From Prinia subflava (lineage: Eukaryota > Chordata > Aves > Passeriformes > Cisticolidae): a stretch of 64,000 nucleotides of DNA. This document shows, piece by piece, positions 26,197-38,495 of this stretch. Made by a program: the position numbers and the translations under genes. The notes under the pieces are model-generated. The model saw nothing but the letters and a program-made list of their open reading frames with translations. It did not search any database and was not told where the DNA came from. Positions within the stretch are counted from its first letter, which is position 1; each line of letters begins with the position of its first letter. The DNA is taken from contig NC_086247.1 in the NCBI RefSeq assembly GCF_021018805.1, positions 95,435,338 through 95,499,337 on the forward strand, in the 5' to 3' direction.

Positions 26197-26275
26197 CGGC
26201 CGCCGCGGGGCAGAATAGCGGGGCCGCCGCCAGGCACAGCAGGGCCCAGGGCCACCGAGCGGCCGCCGCCGCCAT
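26197..26275 (-). CDS. RECK: RECK exon 1 coding part: signal peptide
   Basis: RECK is a GPI-anchored, cysteine-rich glycoprotein that inhibits matrix metalloproteinases and acts with GPR124 as a WNT7 co-receptor. This exon supplies the start codon and signal peptide: 26 codons plus one base, beginning M-A-A-A-A-A-R-W-P-W, with a hydrophobic core (ALLCLAAAPLF) and an alanine-rich end. It closes with a GTGAG donor, phase 1, which joins exactly to exon 2. The ATG sits in a strong context (GCCATGG) inside the CpG island. The frame has no upstream stop for about 100 codons, so a longer N terminus is formally possible. I chose this ATG because the signal peptide follows at once. The sequence itself differs from mammalian RECK, as signal peptides usually do; the identification rests on exons 2-6. 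Confidence 0.88.
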
Positions 26276-26508
26276 GGCCGGGTCTCGAACCCGCGCTGAC
26301 ACCGCCCCGCGACCCCCGCCCGCCGCACTGACGGACGGACGGACGGGCGGGATCTGCCTCCGGCAGCGCCCCCCGCCAGCCCCGCGCCACCGCCCGCAGC
26401 GCCCATTGGCTGAGCCGCCCCCCAGGCCACGCCCCAATCGCCCCGCCAGGCCACGCCCCCGCCCGGCCGCCTCGGACATTTCAGCGGAGCCGAGGGTGGG
26501 GGAGTTGA

Positions 26509-26600
26509 GCTGCTCCTCCTCCTTCTCCTTCTCCTCCCCTTCCCTTCCCTTCCCCTCCTTCCCCTCCTCCCCCTCCTCCCCCTCCTCCCCCTCCACCTCC
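26509..26600. repeat. Polypyrimidine/polypurine tract (CCT/TTCC-rich)
   Basis: This is about 90 bp of nearly pure pyrimidine on the plus strand, built from CTCCT, CCTTCC and CCCCTCCT units. The minus strand is a run of GGAGG/GGGGAGG blocks just upstream of the RECK promoter. Such tracts can form triplex or G-quadruplex structures and bind SP1/MAZ-type factors. Here that is a possibility only. It also creates a spurious Glu/Gly-rich open frame on the minus strand. Confidence 0.85.
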
Positions 26601-26769
26601 GTCTGAAAAGAGAACTAAGGAGAGAAGGGGGCACAGACTCGGTTGGACTAATTTATTTCTATTTATATATGGTATTTGAATTACTAAGATACTTCTAGAT
26701 ATCCCTTATAGAGTATTGGTTGCAGCCTTACATTACTTAAAGTGGGCTTATGAAGAGAAGGGAGAGTGA

Positions 26770-27052
26770 CTTCTTATCCAGGCAAATAGTGACAGGACAA
26801 AGGGGAATAGTTTTTAACTGAAAGAGGAGATATTTAGATTAGATATTCGGAAGAAATTCTTTATTCAGAGTGGTGCATTACTGGCACAGGTTGCCTAGAG
26901 GAGCTGTGGATGTTAATATGGATTAAACACTGACAGTGTTTAAGGCCAAGTGGGATGGGGCTCTGAGCAACCCGGTCTAGTGAAAAGTGTCCTTGCCTGT
27001 GACACAAGATGGTCTTTAAGGTCCCTTCCAACCCAAACCATTCTGTGATACC
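26770..27052 (+). mobile_element. CR1 3' fragment beside RECK promoter
   Basis: This plus-strand CR1 tail shows the RTE/CR1-like end of the reverse transcriptase (complement-free reading GGCACAGGTTGCCTAGAGGA), then GGATGGGGCTCTGAGCAACC. It finishes AAGGTCCCTTCCAACCCAAA then CCATTCTGTGAT. It is 5'-truncated and sits immediately upstream of the RECK CpG island. Confidence 0.9.
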
Positions 27053-30000
27053 TAAGGCAACTTTATAGCAATGTTTTTTGCTTCAAGTTACTTTGTGTAT
27101 TCAGCGACTGTGAGGGAGAAGTGGCACCAAGCATGGGCTATGAAGGGGAATGACCCCTGGGCTGGGAGGACAGAGGTGAAGAGACTGTCATGGCTACACC
27201 TTGATGCTGATCCATCATCAGTGTCAGATTCAGTCCACAGGGTGTACAATTAAAGAGTCTGTAGCTGAAGAAACCTCTGTACAGTAGGGCCACCACTGCA
27301 GTTGATATTCCATGTAGAGATCAAGCTGCCCTCCCCATCCCCTCTTTTTTTTTAGTGAGAATTAAAGGGAATTGAAATGTAAGCTATCCAATGAAGCTAA
27401 AATGAACTTAAGTTACTGCTCATTTCATACTGCTCATGTGACCATTTTGCCTTGGTCGTTCTAAGGTGAATGGATCAGCTTCTGACAACTCCAGGCCTTT
27501 TGGATGAGCACCTTAGCATCCCACTGTCAGATTTTCCAGCAATGTAAAACAGGGAAATTTTTAAGAACCCATGGAATTCAGTGTCCCACAAACTGCTTTT
27601 CTTTTTTCCAATCTAATGTCCCAAAGACCTCCTTCTCCAAAGACAAGCTACCAAGCTATTATTGACTCCATGGTCTTATATAGCCTGGAGAACCTGTAGA
27701 AACCCTTTAAGTCAAATATCAAGTTATAAATGGCCCAAAAAACTAACCAAAAACCAAACCAAAGCAATACAGGAGAACACTCCAATAGTTTGAAAAATTT
27801 TTCTCTCTCTCTACATCAGTATAGAGTGATTAAAGTGTATTATTTCTTTGTCAACCAAAGCCATAAAAAATAACAGTACATTTAGTAGTATTTTAATTTA
27901 AAGTCTTCTGTTGTGAATTCAAGAAAGTGAAAAGTCTCAACTGCAACCTGATTGCACAAAAATCTTTTCAAACCGGGACAGAAATGATGCTGGTATGTAC
28001 ATGAGGTTATACGTCAGTTAAGTACCCGGGCTATCCCCCCCAGTCCAAGGTTAACTTTGCTCATTTTCGATCTTGGGATTTAAAATTCACGGCAAGCCCA
28101 CAAGGCGGCAGCAGATCCCAAAGGAAAATTAGCCCGATGGCTGAATTTGTGGGCTGGTTTCGATTCTCTGAAAATTCTGGGATCCTGAACAGTTTAGATG
28201 TATTTTTTTCCCAGTAACGCTAAATGATTTAATCTACCTTGCTTGTGGATGAGGGTGAACTGCTGTGTATCCCGCTTACCCTGAGTGCTGCTTATGAGCC
28301 AGGTCATTAGTAGCAGTAATTTGTCCCCCAAGCAAACAGGCAGGGAAAAGATGCAGGTAAGTCTGACAACTCAAAGGTCATTCATTATCACTCTAAGTCA
28401 CGTCTTCAGTTCCAGATGAAGTATTTGAGACCACTGAAAGTATTTCCTTTGCTTTAAAGCAGCAAAGCGAACTTTGAAATAGTTCTATTAGTACTATGGT
28501 TTAGTTCACTAGTAGTTCGGTTCAGCTTCTAAAATTTGGCTTTCTTAATGGTGATATGAAGTTTAAACTAATTGTTGTAGAAGGTAAAGGCTTTTTTGTC
28601 TTTGGGAGTTTGGATGCTGAATCTGCAGGCTACTGTTTTCCAATTAAACCACGTGCATTGGCCTTTTCAAAGCAGCATCCATTTGAAATTGATTCCTACC
28701 CAACATTTAAGAATGAGAAGTGGAATTCTGGGACTTGAAATAGTTAAATGCCTCAGTTTGCTATAAATATGCTGACAGCATAATTTTATAGTCTGGTGGT
28801 AAGATAGAAACTGTTCTGCAAGTGTTATGTTGTTTTTTGCTGCTCCTGTCAACTGCTAAGGGAAAAGGAATACTTTATTCTGTATGCCATATTTCCTGGT
28901 GCCTAGATATAATGTCTGCTCATTCAGCTATGCTTTTTGTATTACCTTGAATAATGAGTTAATTATATTCTGAGTGGCATTTGATCCTGCCTTTTTATCC
29001 TAAAAATTACTGAATATTACTCCACAGTTAATGTTGAAGTCTCCCTCATCAATAGGTGAAGATTCTGATATGGTCACTGTCTGAGTTACTGGTCCAAAAC
29101 CACATTCTACTGAAGGAGATCTGACAAGATCCGAATCCCCTCAGAAAGTAAAATGATGCCACATTTTTCTTAAATCCAGATTGTCAATGGGGCAAATCTC
29201 TGTGTTTCAGCAGAGTACTTTGTGGACCGAAAAGAGTGTCCTATATTTCACTGTTACACATTGTATCTCATTTGAGATGTGCAGTGTTGCTTTGCTGTAA
29301 TTCTCAGGACATCTACATCTTGCAACTGGAAAAGTGCTTACAACACCTTGTGAATTTACCCTAATTAGCATTAATTTGCCTAATCTGTGTATCAACAACT
29401 AGATACCTCCATGATAAGCCAGTGCCAGATTCCTAGCATGAGTTGAATCGTTTTCCTGTGCTGGGGCTTGTTCGGTTTCATGTCCAGGTTGGAACGAAGG
29501 TAGGGCTTTACAGCTGCCTCAGATGTGTCTCCGAGCAAACTGAGAGGAAATCTGGGACCAGTCCTGGGGCTGTCCCTAACAAGCTGATAGCTACTAAGTG
29601 AGGCTGTTGCTTGTTTCTTTGGGCTAAACATGGATTTCCACAAGAAAGCATCTTTCAAAGGGATTTTTTTCTTAAACAGGCAAACCTTCTTGTTCAGGCA
29701 AGACTTAGCGACTTTGTATTTTCTCTGTTAGACCTCAGCCAGCATTTTCCACCTGACTTTCCAAATAATTCATATGAATAAAAAAGATTATTTTTAAATT
29801 ACTTCTTCATCTTATTTTTTTAAACCCAGAAAACTAGATTTATCCTAAAAGGAAAAAATGTTAATACAAAAGGTGGATTTGGTGGCTGCTATTACACACA
29901 TCGGAAGCAGTTTGCATTTATGCTGATAAAGAAGGCTGTATATAAAGCAACGCAGATGTGAAATTAAAGCAAATTAAAGACCTATATTAATTCCAAATAT

Positions 30001-30978
30001 GATATTTGAAATTAATTTTGAGAAAGTTGAACATGTGGTGCATATTAGAGTTCATAAAGTCTTGCCATAGGCAAGTAATTAATGTTGCATACATCAAGTC
30101 TGAAAGGATAGCCAATTGAAAGTGATTAAATCATTGAATAATATATAATTAATTAAAATTTGCTGTGAAGGTAATAAAGAAGTAAATACGATTCTGTCAT
30201 CATCAGGGAGTATAAGTTAAGAAACTATCCTATTATTTTAGAAAGGAATTTGAAATCGATCTCATGTTTGCTCAGAGACAGTTTTGGTGTACATAAAGCT
30301 ACTATAGGCAATCTCTTTCTGCTTCATGTTGCATAACTTTTCTCAGCAGAGCAAACCACCTGAAACTAAAATTATCTGTCAGTCTAAATTTTAAGCTCCT
30401 GAAATCAGTGACAGGGTTAGAGCCATATCTGCTTCTCTTCAAATGAGAATGCTGAGTGAAGTAAATACACTTCTTGGTAACAGAACTTATGAAATGGATA
30501 ATTTTAAACTAGGCTGTGCACTGATGGGAGCATCAAGACCATTTATTCTCTTTGACAGAAAAGAACTTCATTGGAGAAGTATAATTACTATGTCTTTCCA
30601 TGCTAAAGAAGGTGATGCTAAAAATAATGCCCAAAGAAATCACTAAGATACATGTCTGACACTTGGCCAGATGCTTCTTGCTTTCTATGCTGCTTTGTAC
30701 GCTCTGCAGTCTCTGTGTTGTGAGTTATAAAGAGTGCTGTGTACTCCGTGTTACGGAAATATGTATTAATGAATCTGTATCAATTTGCTGCCTTCAAGAC
30801 CACTGCATGAGGGCCAGGGTTGTAGAAAGTGTCTGGAGTATCTTCATGTAAAAGACCCTCTAGTTGGACAGATAATTTCAAAACAATTTCTAGAATAACA
30901 CTGAGGGATTGATAGAAGAAAAGAAAAAGTTGATTTTCAATTTGAGAAGTTGGAAATGAGGGAAATTACACTGGCAGG

Positions 30979-31632
30979 TGTTGGAGTCTAGAACATCCCT
31001 CTGGCCACCCTGGAGGGTTTGGAGACCGGACAGGGGGGTCTGGGATCTGTACAGGGGGGTCAGTTAGACCCACACAGATCCCAGGAGGACACTGACTCTG
31101 ATTCCTGTCCATGGGAGTGAACACTCACATGCAGGAAGAATCACAAATCCTAAGAATTTAAAATAAGTAGTGGATGGTTTATTATAGAATATAAATATAG
31201 AAATTAGGATTCTTAGTATATGGGGCTGAAGAGGCAAGATGGAGGAACTGGGGAGTGGCCCCTGTCCTCCTTGTTCTTGCTGTCGTCCCCCATCTTTTGC
31301 TGAGTTGGGTTTTAGAGATAGGCTTAGAGTAGAACTGACATGTTAGTATAGATAGTAGGTATTGGTACAATTTTGTAAATAAAAAGTACGTTGTGGACGG
31401 TGGTTGGGTCAGGGGTACTGTACATAAGGTGCGGGGCTCTCTGATCTTCCCAGTCCGCTGCGTGTCCTGCTCTGCTGGGGATGCCTTGCAGAGCTGAGAG
31501 AGAACTAAGATAATGTACCCTGCCAGGGAGGCCTGGCAGAGCTGAGAAAGGACTGAGATAATGAAGAATAAACAACCTTGGAAATATGCACTGGCGGACT
31601 CAGCTTGTCGTCTCTGGCTCCGGTGTGAAACA
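30979..31632 (+). mobile_element. Probable LTR element
   Basis: The segment starts TGTTGGAGTCTAG and ends near GTGTGAAACA, a TG...CA pair of about 654 bp. It carries a poly(A)-signal-like AATAAA (near 31,378 and again near 31,565), and its composition differs from the AT-rich flanks. It contains an internal near-duplication of CAGAGCTGAGA-GA-ACT-AGATAATG (about 31,490-31,560) and a strong hairpin at 31040-31084. I found no target-site duplication, so the ends are less certain than for the other LTRs here. The adjacent 31,660-31,790 segment may belong to the same element. Confidence 0.6.
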
Positions 31633-31659
31633 CTTAGGGCAAAGAGAAGACTAAAAACC

Positions 31660-31790
31660 TTATTACCTCTGGGAACAGCAACCCAGAGGAAACTCCCAGG
31701 GAACAGCAACCTTGGGGGACCCTTATTACCCTGGGGAACAGCAACCCCAAGGAGAATCTCAGGGAATCAACAACCCTAAGAGCAGGTAGT
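31660..31790. repeat. Short tandem repeat with GGGAACAGCAACC core
   Basis: The motif GGGAACAGCAACC or a close variant recurs three times. Two copies are linked to CTTATTACC (about 31,658 and 31,720), and a fourth is degenerate (GGGAATCAACAACC). Spacing is about 25-45 bp. It directly follows the LTR-like element, so it could be its leader region or a minisatellite that grew from it. Confidence 0.6.
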
Positions 31791-32301
31791 GGAGTTTGGG
31801 AATGTGAGAAAAGAGTTTCAAACAGAATTGTGTTCAGCCCAGTCAAATCCTTCAACCATCCTAATGACCTAAATCTGAATCTAAACTCAAGCCTGGCACA
31901 CCTGTACCACAGCAGAGATGGGCTGTATCTATGCCAGTTGAAATCCTATCTTCTTGCTAGTCTTGGCTCACCATCCAAGAGGACAAATAACAGCATTTAG
32001 CTGGTGATGACACACCCATGTGTCATCTGCGTCTTTGGATACAGATAAAATGGATATTCATTTTGCTTCTCAACTCAGGCTTCTGTAGCAGCAGTGCATC
32101 TGCCAGCATTTCATAACCATGGGCTGGAGATAAAAAAAGATGTGTTGAAGAACACTGAGAATGCCGTATGGAAATTCTTCTGTGGATTATCCCACTGAAT
32201 TGTCTAGTTGTGTAGAGGATTAGTTACTTCTCCATATGGTGTTTAAGGACCGAACTGCTGCTGAAATGTTTTACAAAGGTTATTTTTATACTGAAAAAAA
32301 A

Positions 32302-32330
32302 ATCTATATATATACACACACACACAGTGT
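32302..32330. repeat. TA/CA microsatellite
   Basis: A short TATATATA run passes directly into ACACACACACA, about 28 bp in all. It is a simple sequence repeat in intergenic DNA, with no sign of function. Confidence 0.9.
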
Positions 32331-34970
32331 ATACAGTTTTTCTGTACTATGGAATTGTGTTCAAAATTACATCATAACCTGCACCTACAGTGAGATATTT
32401 TAAAGAATCCAAAGAGCCTCATTAATTTCTTTCCATGCTTCAGCAGCTATAACTCACTCTCAATTATTAATCTGTGAAGGACTGTATATAATTCATTCAC
32501 TGCTATACATTTATTTCTGTATGAACACAATCTTCAAATTTTGCAGAAAGGAGTGTGGGCGGTATGAAATTGTTTGTGCTGCTAATTGACAATTTTGCAG
32601 TTGCTTCTGCTTTCAAACAGAAAAAAATCAACGTAGACTGGCAGGTTAAATAAAAAAGGAAGGGAAAGGTATAAAATTCCATTTTTTGCAACCGGTTTGT
32701 GTCGTACTATTTAAATCTGCCTTAGTTAAACTTGCTAAAACTAATCAGTTTAGCTGAAATAGTTTTATTCTTGCTATTCCATAAATTAGCTATCAAGTTC
32801 TGTCAAGATGACATTGTAATTACATGAATTAGAGATCAGTGCCTATTCCCATTTGTACCTACACTTGAGTGACACGAATGAATTACTTTGGTAGTATGCA
32901 TTAATCCTGAATACTTCTCAAAATTCTTTAATAAGGATGTTGAAAGGTGCCTTATTTGTCCCAGCTTATGTAGCTGTTTGTAATAAAAATACATATAGAT
33001 ATGCATAATTTACATATTAAGAATGAAGGAAGTTACTTAGAGAACTCTGATGTCTTTGCTAGGAAAGGAGAAACGACATGTCTGAGAAAAATGGAGAGAG
33101 GGAGTCATGCATGGGGACAAGGCAGTGGTGTAGTGAGAGCAAGAGCTGTATAAAGAAATATAAAATTAAAATTGAAATTGCTTGGAGGCACTGCATACAC
33201 TTCATGCTTCAGCTGCCCAAGTTCCTTCACCAGACCTTCTTACATCCTTAGCTGGGCCATCCTCCAAAGCTCAGCTTCTCCAGTGGAACAGAGACAGATT
33301 TATTGACATCCCAGACAAAAGCTGTGAGCCCTTCACCCCTCTGTGTGGCCATGTACTTCTCATGGAAAGCCTGAGAATAAACAGCCTCTCAAAAATATAA
33401 TGTAGCCCATCACATAGCATCTTAAAAGGACAAAATGAAAAGGTAGCTTGGTTTAAAACTGTTCTTACTAGTGCCAAAAAGGAAAATCAAGTAGTAATTT
33501 ACTGATTTCACAAATTAAATAAGTGATGTTCTTTATACATACCTGTATACCTTACATGCACTATTTGTTATTTTAATTCAGTAGGCAGCACATGTGGTAG
33601 ACACATTAATGAAATAAAACCTGGGGAAGGGGGAATGTTATTAAGTGTGCTTTATCAAGCTGTACTTACATCTTGTACATTTAGAAGTGCCAGAGCATTT
33701 TCAAAAACAGAACCAAAATTTTGTCTTTAAAACAACTTCTAAGGTCTGAAAGCCCTCTGGTGTGTTTTTTGCTGTTCTGTACCTCCTAGATTTGAAGATA
33801 TGGGAAAAATAGAGAAACCCAATCCTAAGTAGTACTTTAAATTTTTCTGTGATTCCTAAAGAAAAAGCTGTCTTTAAATGCAAGTGTATTTCTAGTAGTT
33901 AGAAATGGAGTTTCATAATGGAACAGAACAGAATGTGCAAGTGCAGCACAGAGTGCAGCCTTAATGTAATGACCAAAGCACAAAGACCTTAAGTGTAATG
34001 GCAGCCACCTGTTCGCACACAAGCAGCCCCTCTTATCCCCTTTCCCCTCACTTTCCATATGCTTGTTCCTTCCCTTCCTCCCTTTCCCCACCTTTGGTTC
34101 CTCACCTAAATGTGCTGTGGCAAGTCCAGCCGGAGGCAAGATGCAGAGAGCCTCCCCAGCAGCAGGATCATCAGCAGGGACTCACAGCTGGACAGCAAGG
34201 CTGATGGCTTTCCCAGGGCAGCTTTGGGACAAGGGCTTCATTCCTCTCACTGGGCTATAGGGATTCCCCATCCTACCTCTGTGCTTCTTGTATTTGTGGG
34301 GATGAACTCTTCCTCATGTCAGCCAACATTGAACCAAATAATCCACTCTATAACACACTCTGCAGTGTGTTACCTGCAGGCCCAACAAAACCAGGACACA
34401 CAACCAGGCAGTTGTCTCTGGTTCACCAGCCTTGTGGTAACCAGGCTCAAGTCCTCTTCTTTGTAAAGGACATGGGGGATTTTATAGTTATGCTAGGAAA
34501 CCAAAATGGGGAAAAAATACCATAATTATTAAAATCCACTCAGAATATAACTTGAAGGACATATGCAACAGTGGAAGTAAAACAAGTTAAGACGACTCCC
34601 AATGAACAGAAAAAACCCAACAGCTGAAAGCAGACCACATGTCTAGAGCTAGTACACTTGCAGGGATTTTTGCATTCCTTAACTTTCCTCTTGCATTCCC
34701 TGCATTTTTGTCTAAGGAGCATATAATCAGTCGTGTATCCCTGTGAAGCATATGCAGCTTCTGAATATCTTACCTATGAGCAAAACATGATGTGTTAAAG
34801 AACAGTGTGAGATTTTGAAGGTACTATTTCTACAAAAGGCCTAAACACTCCATCTTGCTCCTAAAAAGATGCAAAAATGGCAAACAACCCAAACTCATTC
34901 TTTCCAGAGGCCACCAAGGGCATGCTTCCGGGTGAAGTGCAGGTAAGGGAACAGAGCACTCAGGCACATG

Positions 34971-35639
34971 TGTTATAAACATAGATGGTTAATTCATGTT
35001 CTTATGATAAATTAGAAATTTATAAAGTCATATAAAGTGATGTCAGGTAGAAGTTTATGTTTTAAGAGATTTTGCAGCAGACGGCGAAACTGACAGCCCT
35101 GAGATTGCCGGCACTTCCATTCATAAGAGAACAAAGGGATTTTCCGGGAAAGCCCGCAGCTGCCCAAGCACCAGGGAGGGGACCCCAGAGATAAGCTGGC
35201 ACCAGCAACTCACACCTTGGGTGCCACCTTCACAGACCATCAAGTCACATCTCCGATGTCCCGACCACTCGTCAACTATAAGGATCTATTGAAATTAGAC
35301 ATTAACATTTGAACTGGGAAAAAGAACTCTTTTTGCTTGGTCGAGGCAACTCCCGGATTTTATAGTTGGTGGGGAAACAATGGGAAATATGGGGAAATAC
35401 TGCCGGGGGCTGAATAAAGTGTATAAGAACCAAGCCTCGAACCGGGCTAATTTGTGAACCGTTGGGGGAGATAGCAGGCTGCCAGACCCTGTATCTCACA
35501 GCTCACCCTTGACATTTCCCGGGAAAACTCTGTCAAGTTTTTCCGCTGTTGGTGGGTTATCGAAATTCTGTGATTTGATTTGTTATTAATAAACCAAATT
35601 ATTATTTAAAATTGGAATATCTGATTGGCATTTATAACA
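34971..35639 (+). mobile_element. Solo LTR with 4-bp target duplication
   Basis: This 669-bp element begins TGTTATAAAC and ends ATTTATAACA, so it has a 9-bp terminal inverted repeat (TGTTATAAA) and TG...CA ends. It is flanked by CATG at 34967-34970 and 35640-35643. A TATA-like GTATAAGA follows a GAATAAAG near 35,412, and TTAATAAACC near 35,585 could be the polyadenylation signal, so it reads on the plus strand. A 4-bp duplication fits gammaretrovirus-like (class I) elements. There is no coding interior. I do not recognise the exact family. Confidence 0.8.
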
Positions 35640-36225
35640 CATGGATTTTCTGGCTGGTAAAGCTAATGTTTGTTATTTTTATCCTGTTTATTATGGTGAC
35701 AAAATGGTTTTTGTATCAGTAGCACAATTCTAGTATTGCTAGTTAGTCACTAGAGCACTGACTCATTGGCAAGTCATCCCTATTCTACTTACAGATTTAG
35801 AAAAACTCTAATTTTCCTTTTTCTTTTTGACTGACCATTACTAAGTGTTCTTCTTACTGCTCATAGAATAAGAGCAAATGCTCACGTCAATGTGCTCATG
35901 TGCGTCAAAGCCATCAGCCAAAACTGAGTTGTCCAGAAGGTTTGCCATATACCATTTTGTGCCAAGTCTAGGATTGTTTCCAACATCCGATCAGTTCCTT
36001 GTCCAGGAATGTGTAAATGCAAGGCCTAGAATTAAGGTAAGAGTACTTCAAAATGAAAGTTTAATTCATGTAGATTTGAAGTCAGGATTATCACATTCAG
36101 TCGATCAGTATTATTTATTTAATACCAAATAAAGCACATAGAAAGGCAGAAGTGCTACAACAAAGCAGAAATGCCCTCACAGGAAATGGCAGATTATTTC
36201 ATCTGTGTTAATTAAACCTTGACAT

Positions 36226-36290
36226 AATCACAGAATGGCTTGGGCTCAAAAGGACCATGAGGATTATCTAGCTCCAACTCCCAAATTACT
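36226..36290 (-). mobile_element. Short CR1 tail
   Basis: The plus strand reads ATCACAGAATGGCTTGGGCT, then an AAAAGGACCATGAGGATTAT block and CTAGCTCCAACTCCC. This is the reverse complement of a degenerate CR1 3' end. Only about 65 bp is recognisable. Confidence 0.75.
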
Positions 36291-38495
36291 AGAAGTAATT
36301 AATTTCAAACTGTTGAAATTAATTCCAAACTTCTAGAAATTAATAGCTATCTGACTGTATCATTCAGTGAGAAAAAGTGAGACAAGTAGAATATTGCCTT
36401 CAGATTAGTTCAAGGTGTGTTGCTCATCACAGGAATTAAAAAAATGCCTGAGGCAGTTGGGACAGTGTTATTTTGGCAGCTTGTGAAGGATTGGGAATGT
36501 ACTGAAAGATTGGGATGGTGGACAGTGATTCTTTTGAAGAGGAGCGAGGGAAAGAAGTAAGAATTTTTATACCAATTGATTGTTTGGGGAAAAAAATCCA
36601 CCCTGAATGAGTCATCCAACATTATATTTGAGTACCACCATGACAGCAAGCAAATGTCAACAAGTATTTTGTTGCAGACAGGTTGTGGCAAACAGGTTAT
36701 TTTCCTTCACAATAACAGAGGCAAGGAAAATTGGATTGGACATAAAGAAACCTTTCTAAAGATAAGGCTAGTGAAGTATTAGAATGTATTGCCTAGGGAA
36801 GTTGTAGAATATCCATGAGAAACAGTCTAGCAAATCTTTCAGAAATAGTCCATGCAAATGTTTACCAAGCATATGGATACGGCTTAACTCCCTTAGGAGG
36901 AGTGTGAAAGCTTTGATGATTTCCAGAATGTTTTTCAGGACTTCTTTCCCCCTGAATCTCCACACAGTCCTACAGGCTTCACAGACAGGGAAGAGATGGC
37001 TGTGAGGGGCTTTTTTGGGCATCTGAAGTGCTCATGGACAAACCTGGAGCAGCTGGAAGCACCCTTTGCCAGTGAACACCTATAAGTGTGTGCTGAAAGA
37101 GAAACCTAACAAATGGAGCCACTGAGATTTTTCAGCCTTTCTGGGGATTAAAACCCAAAAGCCTAATTTTCAACCTCAGAATAAGACCTGATCACCTCAA
37201 AAGACAGCACAAACAAAACTATTTAGTCTCTAGGAAATAGTCTACATTTGGGAACACTGTCTAAATGTCAAGACTCATCTCCCACATTCAAAACCTCCTA
37301 ATTTTCTCCCCTTTCTAGCACAAAGTTCAAACTCTTTATTGTCTATCCAATTTTCTGTGTGACAGCTTCTTGTATTTTAAGTTATAGTAGAAACAAACGG
37401 GGATTAGATGTACTAGGTGTTATGCCCTCGAATGCTTCTAAGGAGACAGAAATTGAGGATGCTTTTTACTTCACTTACCACATATTTGCAGGAGAAATTC
37501 TGTTTCCTCTTGCCTTGGGCAGGCTCCCCATATGCTGCAGTACTGTATCCACAACCACTGCAGCAACCTCCTGACACCACCACTCTGCTCCATAACGGTT
37601 TTTCTCAACAAGAGCTAATGAAAACTGTCTGTTCTGGTAACCAGACCCAGAGGAATTAGAGATAATATGAAAGAAATGAGAAATAACAGTGTGGAAATAA
37701 TTCCAAGAAAATTAGTTATATATCCTTTCCTTTCTCTGTTGCAACTGCAGATGCTTGAGTGTATGTCTGATGACAGTAAACCTTGGCAAAATCTGTGCTC
37801 AGAGTAAAGTATATTTATAGAACTATTTTCTTCAGAAGAACATATAATAGAGGTCTGAGGAAGCACAGTGCAGAAAATACATGGCTAAATAAAATTACCT
37901 CAGTCCCAAAAAATGTAATATAGTTATCTTTCCACACTTATGCAGACATTTATGTGTTTTAGTGTAGAACATTACAAAATTAAATAATATTCCATTTACA
38001 ACTTGTATTAATTATTTTAACCAACTATTACATGGTTTAAAATAAATTATTAAAATACTTCTGTAACAATTTAAATTATTCTTAAAATGATGGTTCAATT
38101 ATTTTATTATGTAGTCTTAAAATCTCAAGAGGGGAAAATCAGGAAGGTTTTGAAAAAACATTATGAATAAAGGCAGTTTAGATTAAGAATATTGTCTAGT
38201 AATATTTATTATTTACTGAGAACCTATTTTTACTAGTTTTCTGCCTTGTTTCTGGATCATGGTTTTTATATTCACCTCAGTCATCAGCACTTATAATTAA
38301 AAAAACTACATTCTTTTGGGAAGTACAATGCAACAGAACAGACATTAAGGATTTCATCAGTCTTTTTATCCTGTTTAGCCTTTTTTATGTTCAAGTGAAG
38401 GAAACATGAGCCAGCTCTTATCAATTGTGGGATATTATAGTTAAGGTAGTAGGACTTCTAATGAGATTGTTCTGTGATTCCTGAAACTAAATACC

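Larger units (their letters stand above)
25740..26610 (-). promoter_or_regulatory. RECK: CpG island and RECK promoter
   Basis: This is the only GC- and CpG-dense stretch in the window, and it covers RECK exon 1. Upstream of the ATG there is a CCAAT box in RECK orientation (ATTGG at 26405-26409). A second CCAAT faces the other way (26434-26438). A direct repeat of CCAGGCCACGCCCC occurs at 26422-26435 and 26446-26459, giving two SP/KLF-type GC boxes, and a fourfold ACGG repeat lies at 26331-26346. No TATA box is visible. The CCAAT position suggests initiation around 26,310-26,350, which would give a short 5' UTR. Mammalian RECK is known to be controlled through Sp1 sites; use of the sites here is inferred. 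Confidence 0.85.

Noticed and set aside
25705..26634. 309-residue open frame across the CpG island, and other long frames there on both strands
   Set aside because: GC-rich sequence lacks stop codons by composition. The frames are Arg/Pro/Gly-rich with no domain, and RECK exon 1 occupies the island in a different frame with proper splice sites.
36560..36850. Possible plus-strand CR1 tail (GTATTGCCTAGGGAAGTTGT resembles the RLPREVV region)
   Set aside because: Similarity is limited to one short phrase and the expected CR1 3' end is missing, so I did not list it as an element.
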